Below are positions 50,901 through 59,965 of a stretch of DNA of 64,000 bases, in pieces; position 1 is the stretch's first letter, and each line of letters opens with the position of its first letter. Made by a program: the position numbers and the translations under genes. This DNA is from Galaxea fascicularis. Taxonomy: Eukaryota > Cnidaria > Anthozoa > Scleractinia > Euphylliidae. Below the pieces are notes generated by a model. The model was not told the DNA's origin. It searched no databases and saw only the letters and a program-made list of their open reading frames with translations. The stretch lies in assembly GCA_948470475.1 (NCBI GenBank), contig OX419341.1, forward strand, positions 29,155,400-29,219,399. Direction: 5' to 3'.

Positions 50901-53561
50901 CTATTTTCAACAGCTTTTTCTGGTTCTCAGCTACCAACTCATGAGAAACAAAGCAAATCGCTTCCGCCTGTGGTAAGTTTTCAACCTACTAACGTTGTTA
51001 TCAGTCCAAGAACATGTTTCGTCTATCAGTCATGTGCAAATAACACGCGACAGTTAATAAAATAAAATAACCACTTGATTATCCTTTTCTTCATCGGGGC
51101 TTTTTGGAATAAGAAACAAATTCAACATAACAGGTTAAGAATCTCAATTGACAGGCTATTTACAAGCGTAGTCGAGGAGTCGAACTCGAAACTACTGTGA
51201 AACAACTCCAGTTAGCGGCCAGAGCAAGACTTGAACCCGAGGCCTGCGCATTAGAAGTCCATCGCTCTTATTGCTTCACAGCCTAGTCTGAAATGTCGGC
51301 CGTCTCCTCCCCTTTCTACACCATTTTGCTAATGATCAGTTCCGAGTGAATTGTGGGTAGTTCCAGTCCTTTGAGGAAGAAAATGGTCAAAATTAGAATT
51401 TCAAATTACGCTTTTAAATGGCCGTTTGCCCCCACAAAGGACTGGATCTACCCACAATTCACTCATAACTGATCATTAGCAGAACGGTGTATTCACAAGG
51501 GGCGCGGGCGAGAGTGGGTTAGGTGGAGGAGACGGCTGACATTTCAGACTACTCCGCTAATGCTATTGACTGCTTGTGAATTTGATTGAGCAATTATGAT
51601 CAGTAAACACATGTACAGCAAAAGTTGTTGTACTTGTTAAGGCACATTGAAGACTACGAAAATCTATTTGTAGGGTTGGCATCAAATCCTGATGATGCCC
51701 AGTTGTAAGCATGCACCAGCCGGCTATGCCTTCTCGGTGGATTTAACAATTCAGGAGCGCTAGGTTTATGATCTCTAACAAGTCAATGAAACCTTTTTGT
51801 AGTACACATCTCAGTTTCCAGTAACTGAAGTGCCATCAACATTCCACCAACAACCGAAGAGGCAAACCGTGTTCGTACAGCTGGGTTTGCTGCACCCCAG
51901 AAGTGTGTTTGTAAGTATTTTAAATACATGATATTATCATTTAATTCTAACTTAACAATAGTTGACCGTCTGACGACCTGTAAGGATGGCAGAGATAACT
52001 AATTTCGTTGTCCCACGTCTGCCTACACCATGCAACCTGATCCAAGGGTGTTCGTCTTTCTGCGCGAGGGTCTATTTCCAAAAGGACCACCGCATGGAAA
52101 AGAAAGTTACGCTTAAATGAAAATCGAACTAGCACTTCACTTCGAACTTTCATAGGATTCAGGATAACCTTCAAAATGCCGGTAACTTGAATTAGAACTC
52201 AAGAGCAATTTTGTCTTAAAGAGGCACTGTCGTACTATTTTGCTTTGTATTCCTTTGAAGGGTTTATCCACTCTTCTGGATATCGTACAAGATTTCCAGT
52301 TTCCTCAGCCAGCTAGTGCCAGTCTGGTAAGTAAAATATTGTTCTTTTCGGTTTTACCAACAAAGGTTTGTCCTTTACTCAATATTCCCCATCGCATTAG
52401 TTAGCACCTGTAGTGACGTTAGCACCCCATGCCATACCTCTTACTAACCGAGTTCGAGGTCCGTACTGTAAGTTACGGACCAAGTTTTTTCCTTGTTCAC
52501 TGCGTACGAGGATCCGTAACTTACAGTACGGACAGAGAAAACGGGATTAGCACGATATTTATTATATCTCTGAGGTTAATCGGGCAAGCGGAAAAGCAAA
52601 TTTTCCAATTTAGCGAACCGTGCAGTGAAATGCGGCCCGCAAAATTGACCAATCACAGAGCGCGTATTAACAGAGAGATATAATAAAGTGAATTATCACC
52701 TCCCATGTTTCTCGTTTTGTTTCTCTACTTCAGGTCAGTCGGGGAGCCGAATGTGTGATGATTTCCAAAAAATTCTTTGTAAACCAAGCAAGTGAACTAA
52801 CCAAAAAGTGGATTAGACATAACGTGAGTATTCAGTGTGACGGTTGGTGCTATAATATACCTTTGATATAGCGAAGAAAATGTTAAGTCGTGTCAAGGAA
52901 CAGAGGGTAGAGGATAGTTGACACGAGGCAGTCGAGGCATTGAGAAACAGGCATTGGGCAAATGTCGAAGGCAAAGCAAGGGGTGTGATAATTTCGGCAA
53001 AACTGAAAATACGTCAATGGCAAAAAAAACCTAAGAGTAAGAAGATGATCTTAGTTCCTCTTGCACGCGAACATTTACACAATGAATTTTAAACAAAGTG
53101 TGAAAACGCCTTCGACCGATTCCACATTTTCAGCAAGAACAAAAGAAATCGGTTGAAGTTATATGGAATGAAAGAGTCAGCAAGTTTTCATTATGTACAC
53201 TTCCCACACTTTGAGTGATTAATGCTGAACGCGACCTAACAAATGTTGAAAGGGTGATCAAGCAAATGGTAAAACCATTGAAACGGGCGTTTAGAGATCC
53301 CAAGAGAGCAAAACGCTGCGATGGAAGGGTACCTGATCGCCACCTCGTTTAGTCCGTTTAGCTTGTGAATGAGGGGCTGTATTGCATGTGGTTTTTCAGT
53401 CTTACGATCTTTGACGGCTCGATGTGAGTGTTAATTGCTCGTATATACCGTTGCAGGTTCGTTCATATCCTTCCCGTGAAACACTACAGAGAAACCTTCA
53501 AGAGAGAATTAACTGGGATGCATACAAACAAGACGTTGTACAAACAATCGTAGCTAGATGA
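41991..53561 (+). CDS. CNBD2: CNBD2-like cyclic-nucleotide-binding protein
   Basis: Putative soluble cyclic-nucleotide sensor; vertebrate CNBD2 is testis-enriched and needed for sperm flagella in mouse. Exons: 41991-42380, 43651-43721, 44144-44297, 44777-44851, 45874-45962, 46653-46726, 47276-47358, 48093-48176, 48781-48848, 49207-49284, 49788-49848, 50286-50466, 50914-50972, 51803-51910, 52261-52326, 52734-52823, 53457-53561; phases agree, 611 residues plus TGA (human about 576). The N-terminal 130 residues look disordered, then a basic helix (FRRLARIVRVVIRIGR, 134-150). CNB-1 is about 231-350: IIIKQDHVPENFYFIVNGT, then a canonical phosphate-binding cassette FGETAILRNCRRTATV (311-326). CNB-2 starts with GTVIVKDSNKSDWLYVIVSG (391-410), is interrupted by about 95 low-complexity residues, and resumes near 511 with a degenerate cassette. 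Assignment rests on fold order and remembered resemblance. Confidence 0.82.
43232..43396. mobile_element. Miniature inverted-repeat element in a CNBD2 intron
   Basis: Left arm AAGCAGTCCCTCTTTCGCCG and right arm CGGCGAAACAGGGACTGCTC pair, continuing inward as AGTTCGTTGAGCGTGAGGCG against CGCCTCTCCCTCGACGAACT. About 165 bp, GC-rich, non-coding. It would fold into one long hairpin. Confidence 0.75.
47481..47800. repeat. Dispersed repeat in a CNBD2 intron
   Basis: Contains CTCAGTTGGCAGAGCACC, GGAGACCCCAGCCGGACC, AACTGAGGAGAAAGTGCTGC and GATAAAACCGAAGGTCCCG in fixed order. I recognise this arrangement as a common interspersed repeat of coral genomes, from memory only. No coding frame is conserved. 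Confidence 0.5.
49336..49680. mobile_element. SINE-family segment with inverted duplication, carrying a nested hairpin element
   Basis: 49545-49580 holds a near-perfect palindrome: TTCAGGACTTCAACGG, an eight-base spacer, then CCGTTGAAGTCCTGAA. Outside it, the SINE tail appears in both orientations: TTGCGTAAAGAAGCC before and GGCTCCTTTACGGAATTGC after, then GCGTTCACAACTGCGAGAAT against the inverse CTCGCAGTTGTGAACGC at 49353. The left tail copy is split by the element at 49366-49506. The tail matches the SINE at 61880-62220. Confidence 0.65.
49366..49506. mobile_element. Hairpin element nested in a SINE tail
   Basis: Left arm AGGCCATATTCGTATTCTCG then GTATTGAACTGGATC; right arm GATCCAGTTCAATAC then CGAGAATACGAATATGACCT. 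About 140 bp. The flanks GAACGCAAT and TATGCAATTGC correspond to adjacent bases of the uninterrupted SINE tail on the right (GAATTGCATAAATTGCGTTC), so the insertion point is visible. A truncated copy lies at 10606-10700. Confidence 0.75.
50107..50263. mobile_element. Hairpin element with GGTCCGTACTGTAAGTTACGGA arms, copy 1
   Basis: CGGTCCGTACTGTAAGTTAC (50123) is mirrored by GTAACTTACAGTACGGACC ending near 50246, with AACCTCG and CTCGGTTGG-like sequence just outside. About 155 bp. It sits immediately before the acceptor of the CNBD2 exon 50286-50466. Confidence 0.75.
51284..51551. mobile_element. Palindromic miniature element in a CNBD2 intron
   Basis: TAGTCTGAAATGTCGGCCGT at the left and ACGGCTGACATTTCAGACTA at the right are inverted. 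Inside, TGATCAGTTCCGAGTGAATTG mirrors CAATTCACTCATAACTGATCA and GGGTAGTTCCAGTCCTTTG mirrors CAAAGGACTGGATCTACCC. Nearly the whole 268 bp folds back on itself. A fragment (CACAAAGGACTGGATCTACC) is at about 25893. Confidence 0.8.
52443..52685. mobile_element. Hairpin element with GGTCCGTACTGTAAGTTACGGA arms, copy 2 with flanking repeat
   Basis: GGTCCGTACTGTAAGTTACG (52459) is mirrored by CCGTAACTTACAGTACGGAC (52513-52532). The following 135 bp (TTAATCGGGCAAGCGG, ATTGACCAATCACAGAGCGC, AGAGATATAATAAAG) corresponds to 32940-33070, so the full repeat is longer than the hairpin. It lies 48 bp before the CNBD2 exon 52734-52823. Confidence 0.7.
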
Positions 53562-54385
53562 TAGTTCGTTAGTATATTATAGAAGTGAATTTGAGCCTTG
53601 GTACTCCCAAAAGCATTTTCGCTACAGCCAATACGATTTTTTAAACTTAATTTCAGTTCTTTGTCACATAATTACGTTCTTTTTGACGTTTTTTTTTCTG
53701 TAGTAAAGACTATATTATCGAGAGGATCCCTGATCACTAAAAGTGTGGACGATTGAGAAAGGCAAAAAACACAGTTATAAATCATGATCTTTATCCATGG
53801 GAATCTTAGATGGGTTGCGATTTACTCGAGAGATGGGCATTTCATCAGTTTGTCGGAAGCCTGGATTGTTTGTTTTCGAAGCGGAACAATCATTGCAAGT
53901 CGTAAAGGGCAATTTTTGCCTAAGCTGCCACAAAAACAGCAACAATTACTACCACTGCTTCTGCTGCTGCCGCTGCTGCTACTACTACTACTACTAATAA
54001 TAATAATAATAATAAGAAGAAGAAGAAGAAGAAGAAACACACTTTATTATATGGCTAGTGTTTGTATACGATATAACGCGCGCTCTGATTGGCTAAGCGA
54101 AGCGAAGCGCTAGGGCATTATTCTCCCGTAATGCCCACGGGCCGATTACGGATGATGCAAATTAGGAACAAACACAACAAAAAGTCATCCAAAGGCCACA
54201 TTTGTTTTATTTACATTGAAAATTGGTGCCTCAAGAGCAAAAAACTGAAAACAAGACCAGGAAAACTGTTGGTGAAACGTTTGACCTGAGTTTCGAAAAA
54301 ATTAATGAATAGATTACCGTGAAGCGACGACTTGGGCTTGGACTATTTTTTTTCCCTTAGAACCGTTGTGTTAGCCATATAATAA
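53562..54385. other. CNBD2 3' region and spacer with compound trinucleotide tract
   Basis: No AATAAA close to the CNBD2 stop was identified. The main feature is a compound microsatellite at 53957-54036. Beyond it, AATGCCCACGGGCC and the surrounding GCGAAGCGAAGCGC are repeat-like. No coding exon was seen. Confidence 0.5.
53957..54036. repeat. Compound trinucleotide microsatellite
   Basis: Runs pass stepwise through (CTG)n with CCG/CTT interruptions, (CTA)n, (ATA)n and (AGA)n. Each neighbouring unit differs from the last by one or two bases. Confidence 0.9.
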
Positions 54386-54533
54386 ACAACTTAATAACCT
54401 CGACAGTTCGGTCGTTACGGGAAAATCTCAAACCTCGGCCTAGCTGTATTGACCTCGCTATCGCTCGGTCAATACGGCAAGGCCTCAGTTTGAGATTTTC
54501 CCGTAACGACCTCACTCTCGGTTATTAAGTAGT
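54386..54533. mobile_element. Foldback miniature element
   Basis: AACAACTTAATAACCTCG is mirrored by CGGTTATTAAGTAGTT. Inside, GGTCGTTACGGGAAAATCTC mirrors GAGATTTTCCCGTAACGACC, then AACCTCGGCC mirrors GGCCTCAGTT. About 150 bp, non-coding. Confidence 0.8.
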
Positions 54534-54565
54534 TAGTATTATTATTATTATTATTATTATTGCAC

Positions 54566-55046
54566 AGATTTCGTTTGAACTCTTAAGATCGGTACATGCA
54601 TGCGTTAGAGGTTCGCGAACGCCGTTTCGTAGCACGATAGAGCAATCATTAGACTGTAAAATAAATGTAGCTAGTGCGGATATCTGAAATACGGGGTCTA
54701 TACGCTTTTATATTTAGGGCGTTTTATGGACACTGGTTTAGCGGTCATTGCTATAATTCGATTGTATGATTTTAATATCTCTGCGTCATGGAATTCGTAA
54801 TTTTATAGAATTTTGAACTTTTATTATCAATTATATCTATTTCTATTTCTTTTTGTAAGGTTAAGTTATTTTTACTTTTAAGAATTTGTAAATGAATTTG
54901 ATAGTCTTAGCATCATGTTATCTGTTAAAGTGTCACCTTTTTTAATGTAACTTAGGGTTACCATGATGTATTCATTGCCAGTTTAGTTCATGTAATTGTA
55001 ATGTAAGGCAAAGGATGTGAAATTTTAATTATTATTATTATTATTA
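54566..55046 (+). mobile_element. 5'-truncated 3' end of the RT/RLE element (subfamily A), plus strand
   Basis: The segment encodes the last residues of the element protein (ISFELLRSVHACVRGSR, then a stop) and its 3' untranslated region, ending in (ATT)n at 55020-55046. The coding part and roughly the first 260 bp of the UTR are the reverse complement of 55760-56085, the 3' part of the nearly intact copy. An (ATT)n tract (54537-54560) also lies directly 5' of it. Confidence 0.85.
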
Positions 55047-55232
55047 TCATCATTACATCGGAAAGTGCGCAAGCCAGAATTTAAGTAGTAACTTTTTTGT
55101 CAGTCTGAATTATTTTTAGATAGTTTTAATTTTTTTTATTAACTTTTTGATGCTTTTTATAATTGTTTTTAGTAATTTATAAAAAAAATATTATTATTAT
55201 TATTATTATTATAAAGAATGAGTATAGTAGAT

Positions 55233-55480
55233 AATAATTAATGCAAAACTTTATTTACAATTATTCTTCGAAAACAAATACAGAAAGGTTTCAGATAAAA
55301 ATTCGATAAACGCTTTCAAATTCTGCACTTCATGTTAAAGTGTCCATGCATGATACTTTTTAAAAAAAAACGTTGTTAATAGATGTAAAATTACAAGTCA
55401 TAAAGAAAATCATTATGATTAAGATGGAATGTGTCCCTTTGTTTCTTGGAGTTCGATTACTTAGATTTTATTCTCGAGAC
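55233..55480 (-). mobile_element. 5'-truncated 3' end of the sister element (subfamily B) with exact target-site duplication
   Basis: The reverse complement matches 59710-59965 almost base for base (CTCGAGAATAAAATCTAAGT, GAACATTCCATCTTAATC-like, AAATAAAGTTTTGCATTA). The same 15 bases, ATGAGTATAGTAGAT, occur at 55218-55232 and 55481-55495, immediately flanking it. A truncated 3' end with a long direct repeat is the signature of target-primed reverse transcription. Confidence 0.88.
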
Positions 55481-55649
55481 ATGAGTATAGTAGATGATTT
55501 TTTAAATAAGTCACTTAAATTCAAGCTGACTGAAAGATTTTGTTCAGTCATTTATTCAAGCTTTAAGTTTTTCATGTAAAGATGTATATTAGCAAGGAAC
55601 GAGAAATGTAAATAATTTTATTAGATCTAGTCTTTTTAGTTTATTATTA

Positions 55650-58600
55650 CTATTTTAATAATAATAATAATATTTATTACTTATCTTATACGCCATGCAT
55701 TTAATTAATATTGATAAGTAACTTATAAAAAATGCACACTACATTAAAATTCTTAAAAAGTAAAAATAACTTAACCTTACAAAAAGAGATAGAAATAGAT
55801 ATCATTAATAATAAAAGTTCAAAATTCTATAAAATTACGAATTCTATGATGCAGAGATATTAAAATCAAACAATCGAATTATACTAATGACGGCTAAACC
55901 AGTGTCCATAAGACGCCCTAAATATAAAAGCATATAGACCGCGTATTTCAGATATCAGCACTAGCTACATTTATTTTACAGTCTAATGATTGCTCTATTT
56001 TGCTGCGAAACGGCGTTCGCGAACCTCTCACGCATGCATGTACCGATCTTAAGAGTTCAAACGAAATCTGTGTCCTGAGCCAAGTGATTACAACATGATA
56101 AGGCTCGGTATCCTTCTGAGCTATCTTGTCTGCAAGATGCTTTAAGAACCGCTGACACTCGTTTCCCATTCCGCCATTGGTTCCAAACACTAAAGGCGTA
56201 AACGAACCCATTTCTACATCTAACACCCGCTGCTGGTATTTGCGCTTCTTCTCTTCTTCTTGCTCCTTGAACACTTCCGATGTTGGCTTGCTCTGGTAAC
56301 ACTTGGAGTTGACGTGCGTAACTCTGACATCAAAAAATGCCGTAACTCCTCTTGCCCAGAACCCTCCCGCTTTGATGTCCAACCTCGCCTCAGAACTTGT
56401 AACAGCGCTCCTCAAATGAAATTGCTCGTTGTCCAGGGGTTGAAGGCGTGGTTCGATTTCGACATTATTGCAGATCTTGTCGATGAATGTCGTTAACAAG
56501 TTCCGTACACCGTCACGTCTCTGCGCTACAAACCCCCCCTTTTTACAAGAGAGGGCGTGACCAACGGTGAATTTATCCCCACATACGCAATGACTTGGTA
56601 AATCGACTAAGGGCAAGTCATAACGTAAGCGTAGCGAGTCTCTGAACTCTTGCTTGTTCAGGGCTAAACCCTGGTCTGCGAGAGGTATCGCATTCAGCCA
56701 AGAACTTGCGCCTTTGTCCCTCGATTGATTAACCAGTCGCAGCAGGCCTGGGGAGAGGCTTGAATCAATGCTATCCATTTTCTCTTTGTCACTTGCTCTC
56801 TTAAGTGATTGTTGATGCCTCTTTAGCTCCTCCGTAGATCTTTCTCCTGGCACCATGATGGAACTCTGTGATATAATAGAATCTACGTGCGCGGTGGTTA
56901 TTAGTCTCGAGGCAGCAAACTGCTGCGGTGCCTCGGATTTCAGATCAGGAATGCCTAGACCCCCTTGACCCGTTGCTAAGGTAGCAAGTCTGCGCACCTC
57001 GTTAGGGAGAGGCTCTGATTGACCGAACAAAGTTGGAAGTAGTAAATCCTCAATCACCTCCTGGACTGGGTCGACATAAACTTCAAACGATCCTATCGTG
57101 CGCATGAAGTAGGTGAACTTCGACTTGTAGCCTTTTGTGAAAGCAATGTACGCCGCATGAGGCTGGCTCTTCGCTATTTCAGAGAGACGTTCGATTTCCT
57201 CTTTCCATGCATAAACCTTCTTCTCACAATACTGATCTTTGTATTCTTGCGACGCAATAACTGCTCCCAAATGGCGCTGACCTTCAGTCGTTATGTTGAC
57301 TTCCTCTCCAAACACCCTCTTTGCTTCCTCTGCAAGTTCCCTAGACTTCACAATAAGCCAGCTCTTTGACCCATTCACAAGGTAACCAAACTTCTGTCCT
57401 TCCTTACTCAATTGCCTGTACCAGTTCTACAACTGCACAATACTCCCTCCTCCAGCTGAGTCGTCTGCAAGCCACACCTGTTTAACCAATGGGCAGTGGT
57501 CCCTCAAATTCTGAATCATTATGGATGTATTAATTGCGTACCACGGCATCGCTAGCGGATCTCCTTGTGTGGTGCCTTCTCGAGAAAGTATTTCACCTCC
57601 CCCACAGATAAACAGTCTAGATGGGCTTCTATATGTGTTCATAACATAGAGCGCCATTTCTTTGCACATGATCTGGATATTGTGTAAAGCCGCTGACCTA
57701 TTCATTTGGTTAAAGGCGTTACTAGCATCAATTAACAATATTCCATCTGTTCCTTCTTCAACAAACACTTGACTCATTGCATGAATCGCAGCCTCCGCTC
57801 CTGCGTTATGACCAGCGCAAACTTGTAGGGGACCTGCCGCTTCTTTTATTTCCTCCTTTAAGAAACCGCTGACCGTTTTCCCCACTATTCTCCTTAATAC
57901 CTCTCCAACACCAATTGGTCTGATTCCCGGGTTCTTATCGAGCGGGATAAGCCTGCAGGACGTAAAAGCTTCAAGTAAGGATGGGTGGTACGATTTCCTC
58001 AGCAGATTTCTTGTGAATACGGCTAACTCTTCTCTCAATATTTTGCCCTCGGTCTTAAAGTTCTTAGAGCACAGGATTCTCTTGTACAGCTTTGCGTCCA
58101 TTCCAGATGGTCCGGCTGAGCCCTTGGTTTTACTTGCTGAGTTGTAGATCGATTCTTCGTCTATGAGGTCATAAACATTTGGCGGAGTATAATCAATTGG
58201 GCCATGTAACGAACTCTCCTCTGCGATATCAGCTGCCTCTGGGTGCTTGTCCTGTAGCCCTTGCAAGACATCTGACGATAGGTCAAGCAGACCGGACGAG
58301 CTCTCGTTATCTAGGAGTTTCATTGCAGCTGTCAATTTTCCTTGCAGAACCAGCTTTGAGAAGGCTTTAGATATGTCTTCAACCTTTCTAGGTTTTTTGG
58401 AATTCACAAATTTCCCTTGAAAAAACCTCACTTCTTTAAGCAGCAAACTAAGGTCTCCTTGTTTCCAGAGTGCTAATCGACGCTCTATTGCCTCGCTATG
58501 CTCCTTGCTTTTGGAAGTAGCGGATGGTTTTTGCAAAATCAAAGTTGGGAGCACCATGAATGCTTTAAGAGCAACCGAGTTCAAGTCAGAATCTGAATTA

Positions 58601-59318
58601 AATTGCTTAATCCAGAAGGTTAATTCTTCAATGAAACTCTTCCCAGCGCGGCCCGATGGAACATTGAATATATTCCTCCTGTAGTGGACGATTTCATCGT
58701 AAACATCATTGACGGTATTACAGAAACATGCGTAGCTAATACAGCCCCAAGCTTTGTTCTTTATTTCGGAGGGAAGCACATCATAATCAGGCAGATTTGG
58801 CTTGATTTGATTTTTGGTGTTTTGATCCGTGCAAGTAACAGTCTGTCCCTGGGGAACTCTTTGATCAGCAATGTCGGAAGAAATATGCAAATTCGAACCT
58901 TCGACCACATTCCCGTTTAATAAATTTTCACCTTCGCATTCGGCGGGTTCGAAACTTTCGGTTTGTAACAACATAGAGGCACCAACCTCTTCTGTCTCGT
59001 CTAAAACAGTTGAAGAGTCGCTTCTAGCACTTATTTGTGGGTTTTCATCCGTTATCGCTGCTGCGTGGTCGCGAAGATTCTGAGCTGATAACCCCAAGTT
59101 CACGTATCCCACGTCTTCCCATAGATCTTTCAAAATGCGCATATATCCTTTCTTGCGTCCGTTCTGGTAACATGGCGGGTTGCTTGAGCTTTTTAAACTT
59201 AAGGCTTTTTCCTTGCATTCTAGTAAATCTTGATTCATCTTGTCAGTCCATTTTAGCCTTCCTGGTTTTCCAGCGAGCGACCGACCTGCAGCCGCCGCCA
59301 CCGCCATAAGTCATAATA
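55650..59318 (-). mobile_element. Nearly intact retroelement: Myb-like region, reverse transcriptase, CCHC knuckle, restriction-like endonuclease (subfamily A)
   Basis: About 3.7 kb. One reading frame (59307-55948) covers almost the whole element, with a short 3' untranslated region ending in (ATT)n near 55655. The 5' end abuts a long (TTA)n tract, 59321-59398. Gene order (DNA-binding N-terminus, RT, Cys/His knuckle, PD-(D/E)XK-like region) matches non-LTR elements of the R2/R4/NeSL type, which use a restriction-like rather than an APE endonuclease. The RT motif A (DASNAFN) differs from the usual F/Y-x-D-KAFD, so placement in a named clade is uncertain. Confidence 0.82.
55948..59307 (-). pseudogene. 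RT/endonuclease polyprotein of the retroelement, interrupted by one in-frame TAG
   Basis: The frame runs from ATG at 59307 to a TGA at 55948, about 1120 codons, broken only by TAG at 57429-57427; both sides are in the same frame. N-terminus: a basic Myb/SANT-like stretch (RLKWTDKMNQDLLE, then LWEDVGYVNLGLSAQNLRDH). RT motifs: GIRPIGVGEVLRR (about 470-485), DASNAFNQMNR (527-537), TTQGDPLAMPWYA (579-591), LADDSAGGG (613-621), followed after the stop by FGYLVNGSKSWLIVK (motif D). C-terminal part: thumb-like region, knuckle CVCGDKFTVGHALSC, then a PD-(D/E)XK-like segment (VEIEPRLQPL, ARLDIKAGGFW, FFDVRVTH). Whether the stop kills the copy or is read through cannot be told from one copy. Confidence 0.85.
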
Positions 59319-59320
59319 TA

Positions 59321-59333
59321 AGTTTATTATTAC

Positions 59334-59398
<65 letters not shown>
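59321..59398. repeat. (TTA)n microsatellite at the 5' end of the retroelement
   Basis: About 26 nearly perfect TTA/ATT units between the 5' end of the minus-strand element and the plus-strand subfamily B fragment. Confidence 0.95.
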
Positions 59399-59399
<1 letters not shown>

Positions 59400-59965
59400 A
59401 ACTACTGGAGGGATGGAGAAGGAATGTGTAAGGTACCATAGTCGACTGGCTGAGCTGATAGCCGCCAAGAAAGGAGAACAATACTCGCAAACAATTTCCT
59501 GGATTCGAGTAAGGACATGCTTAGCACTCCTTCGGTCGGCCCTGGTTTGCCTTCGAGGATCGCGGGTGAAGCGCCGTACTGCGTTTGATTACAACAATTG
59601 TGATATTGAAATCGCAACTGTCGAAGGAGCCATTGACGTTGTTTAGTGTTTTTTTTAGCAGCCTTGTATAGGGTTTTAGTTTTGCCATTCGCCTTTCGCT
59701 TTTCTAGTTTTGTGTCTCGAGAATAAAATCTAAGTAATCGAACTCCAAGAAACAAAGGGACACATTCCATCTTAATCATAATGATTTTTTTTATGACTTG
59801 TAATTTTGCATCTATTAACAACGTTTTTTTTTTAAAGTATCATGCATGGACACTTTTTAACATGAAGTGCAGAATTTGAAAGCGTTTATTGAATTTTTAT
59901 CTGAAACCTTTCTGTATTTGTTTTCGAAGAAAAATTGTAAATAAAGTTTTGCATTATTATTATTA
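59399..59965 (+). mobile_element. 5'-truncated 3' end of the sister retroelement (subfamily B), plus strand
   Basis: An open frame at 59413-59646 encodes the C-terminal tail of a related protein: [44 protein letters not shown]. It parallels the subfamily A tail (NECQRFLKHLAD, VITWLRTQISFELLRSV, VRGSR). A 3' untranslated region with AATAAA at 59940 and an (ATT)n tail at 59955-59978 follows. Confidence 0.82.

Noticed and set aside
54566..55046. Independent gene ending in the sequence of a retroelement protein
   Set aside because: It is only the 3' end of the element, a truncated copy with the triplet-repeat tail.
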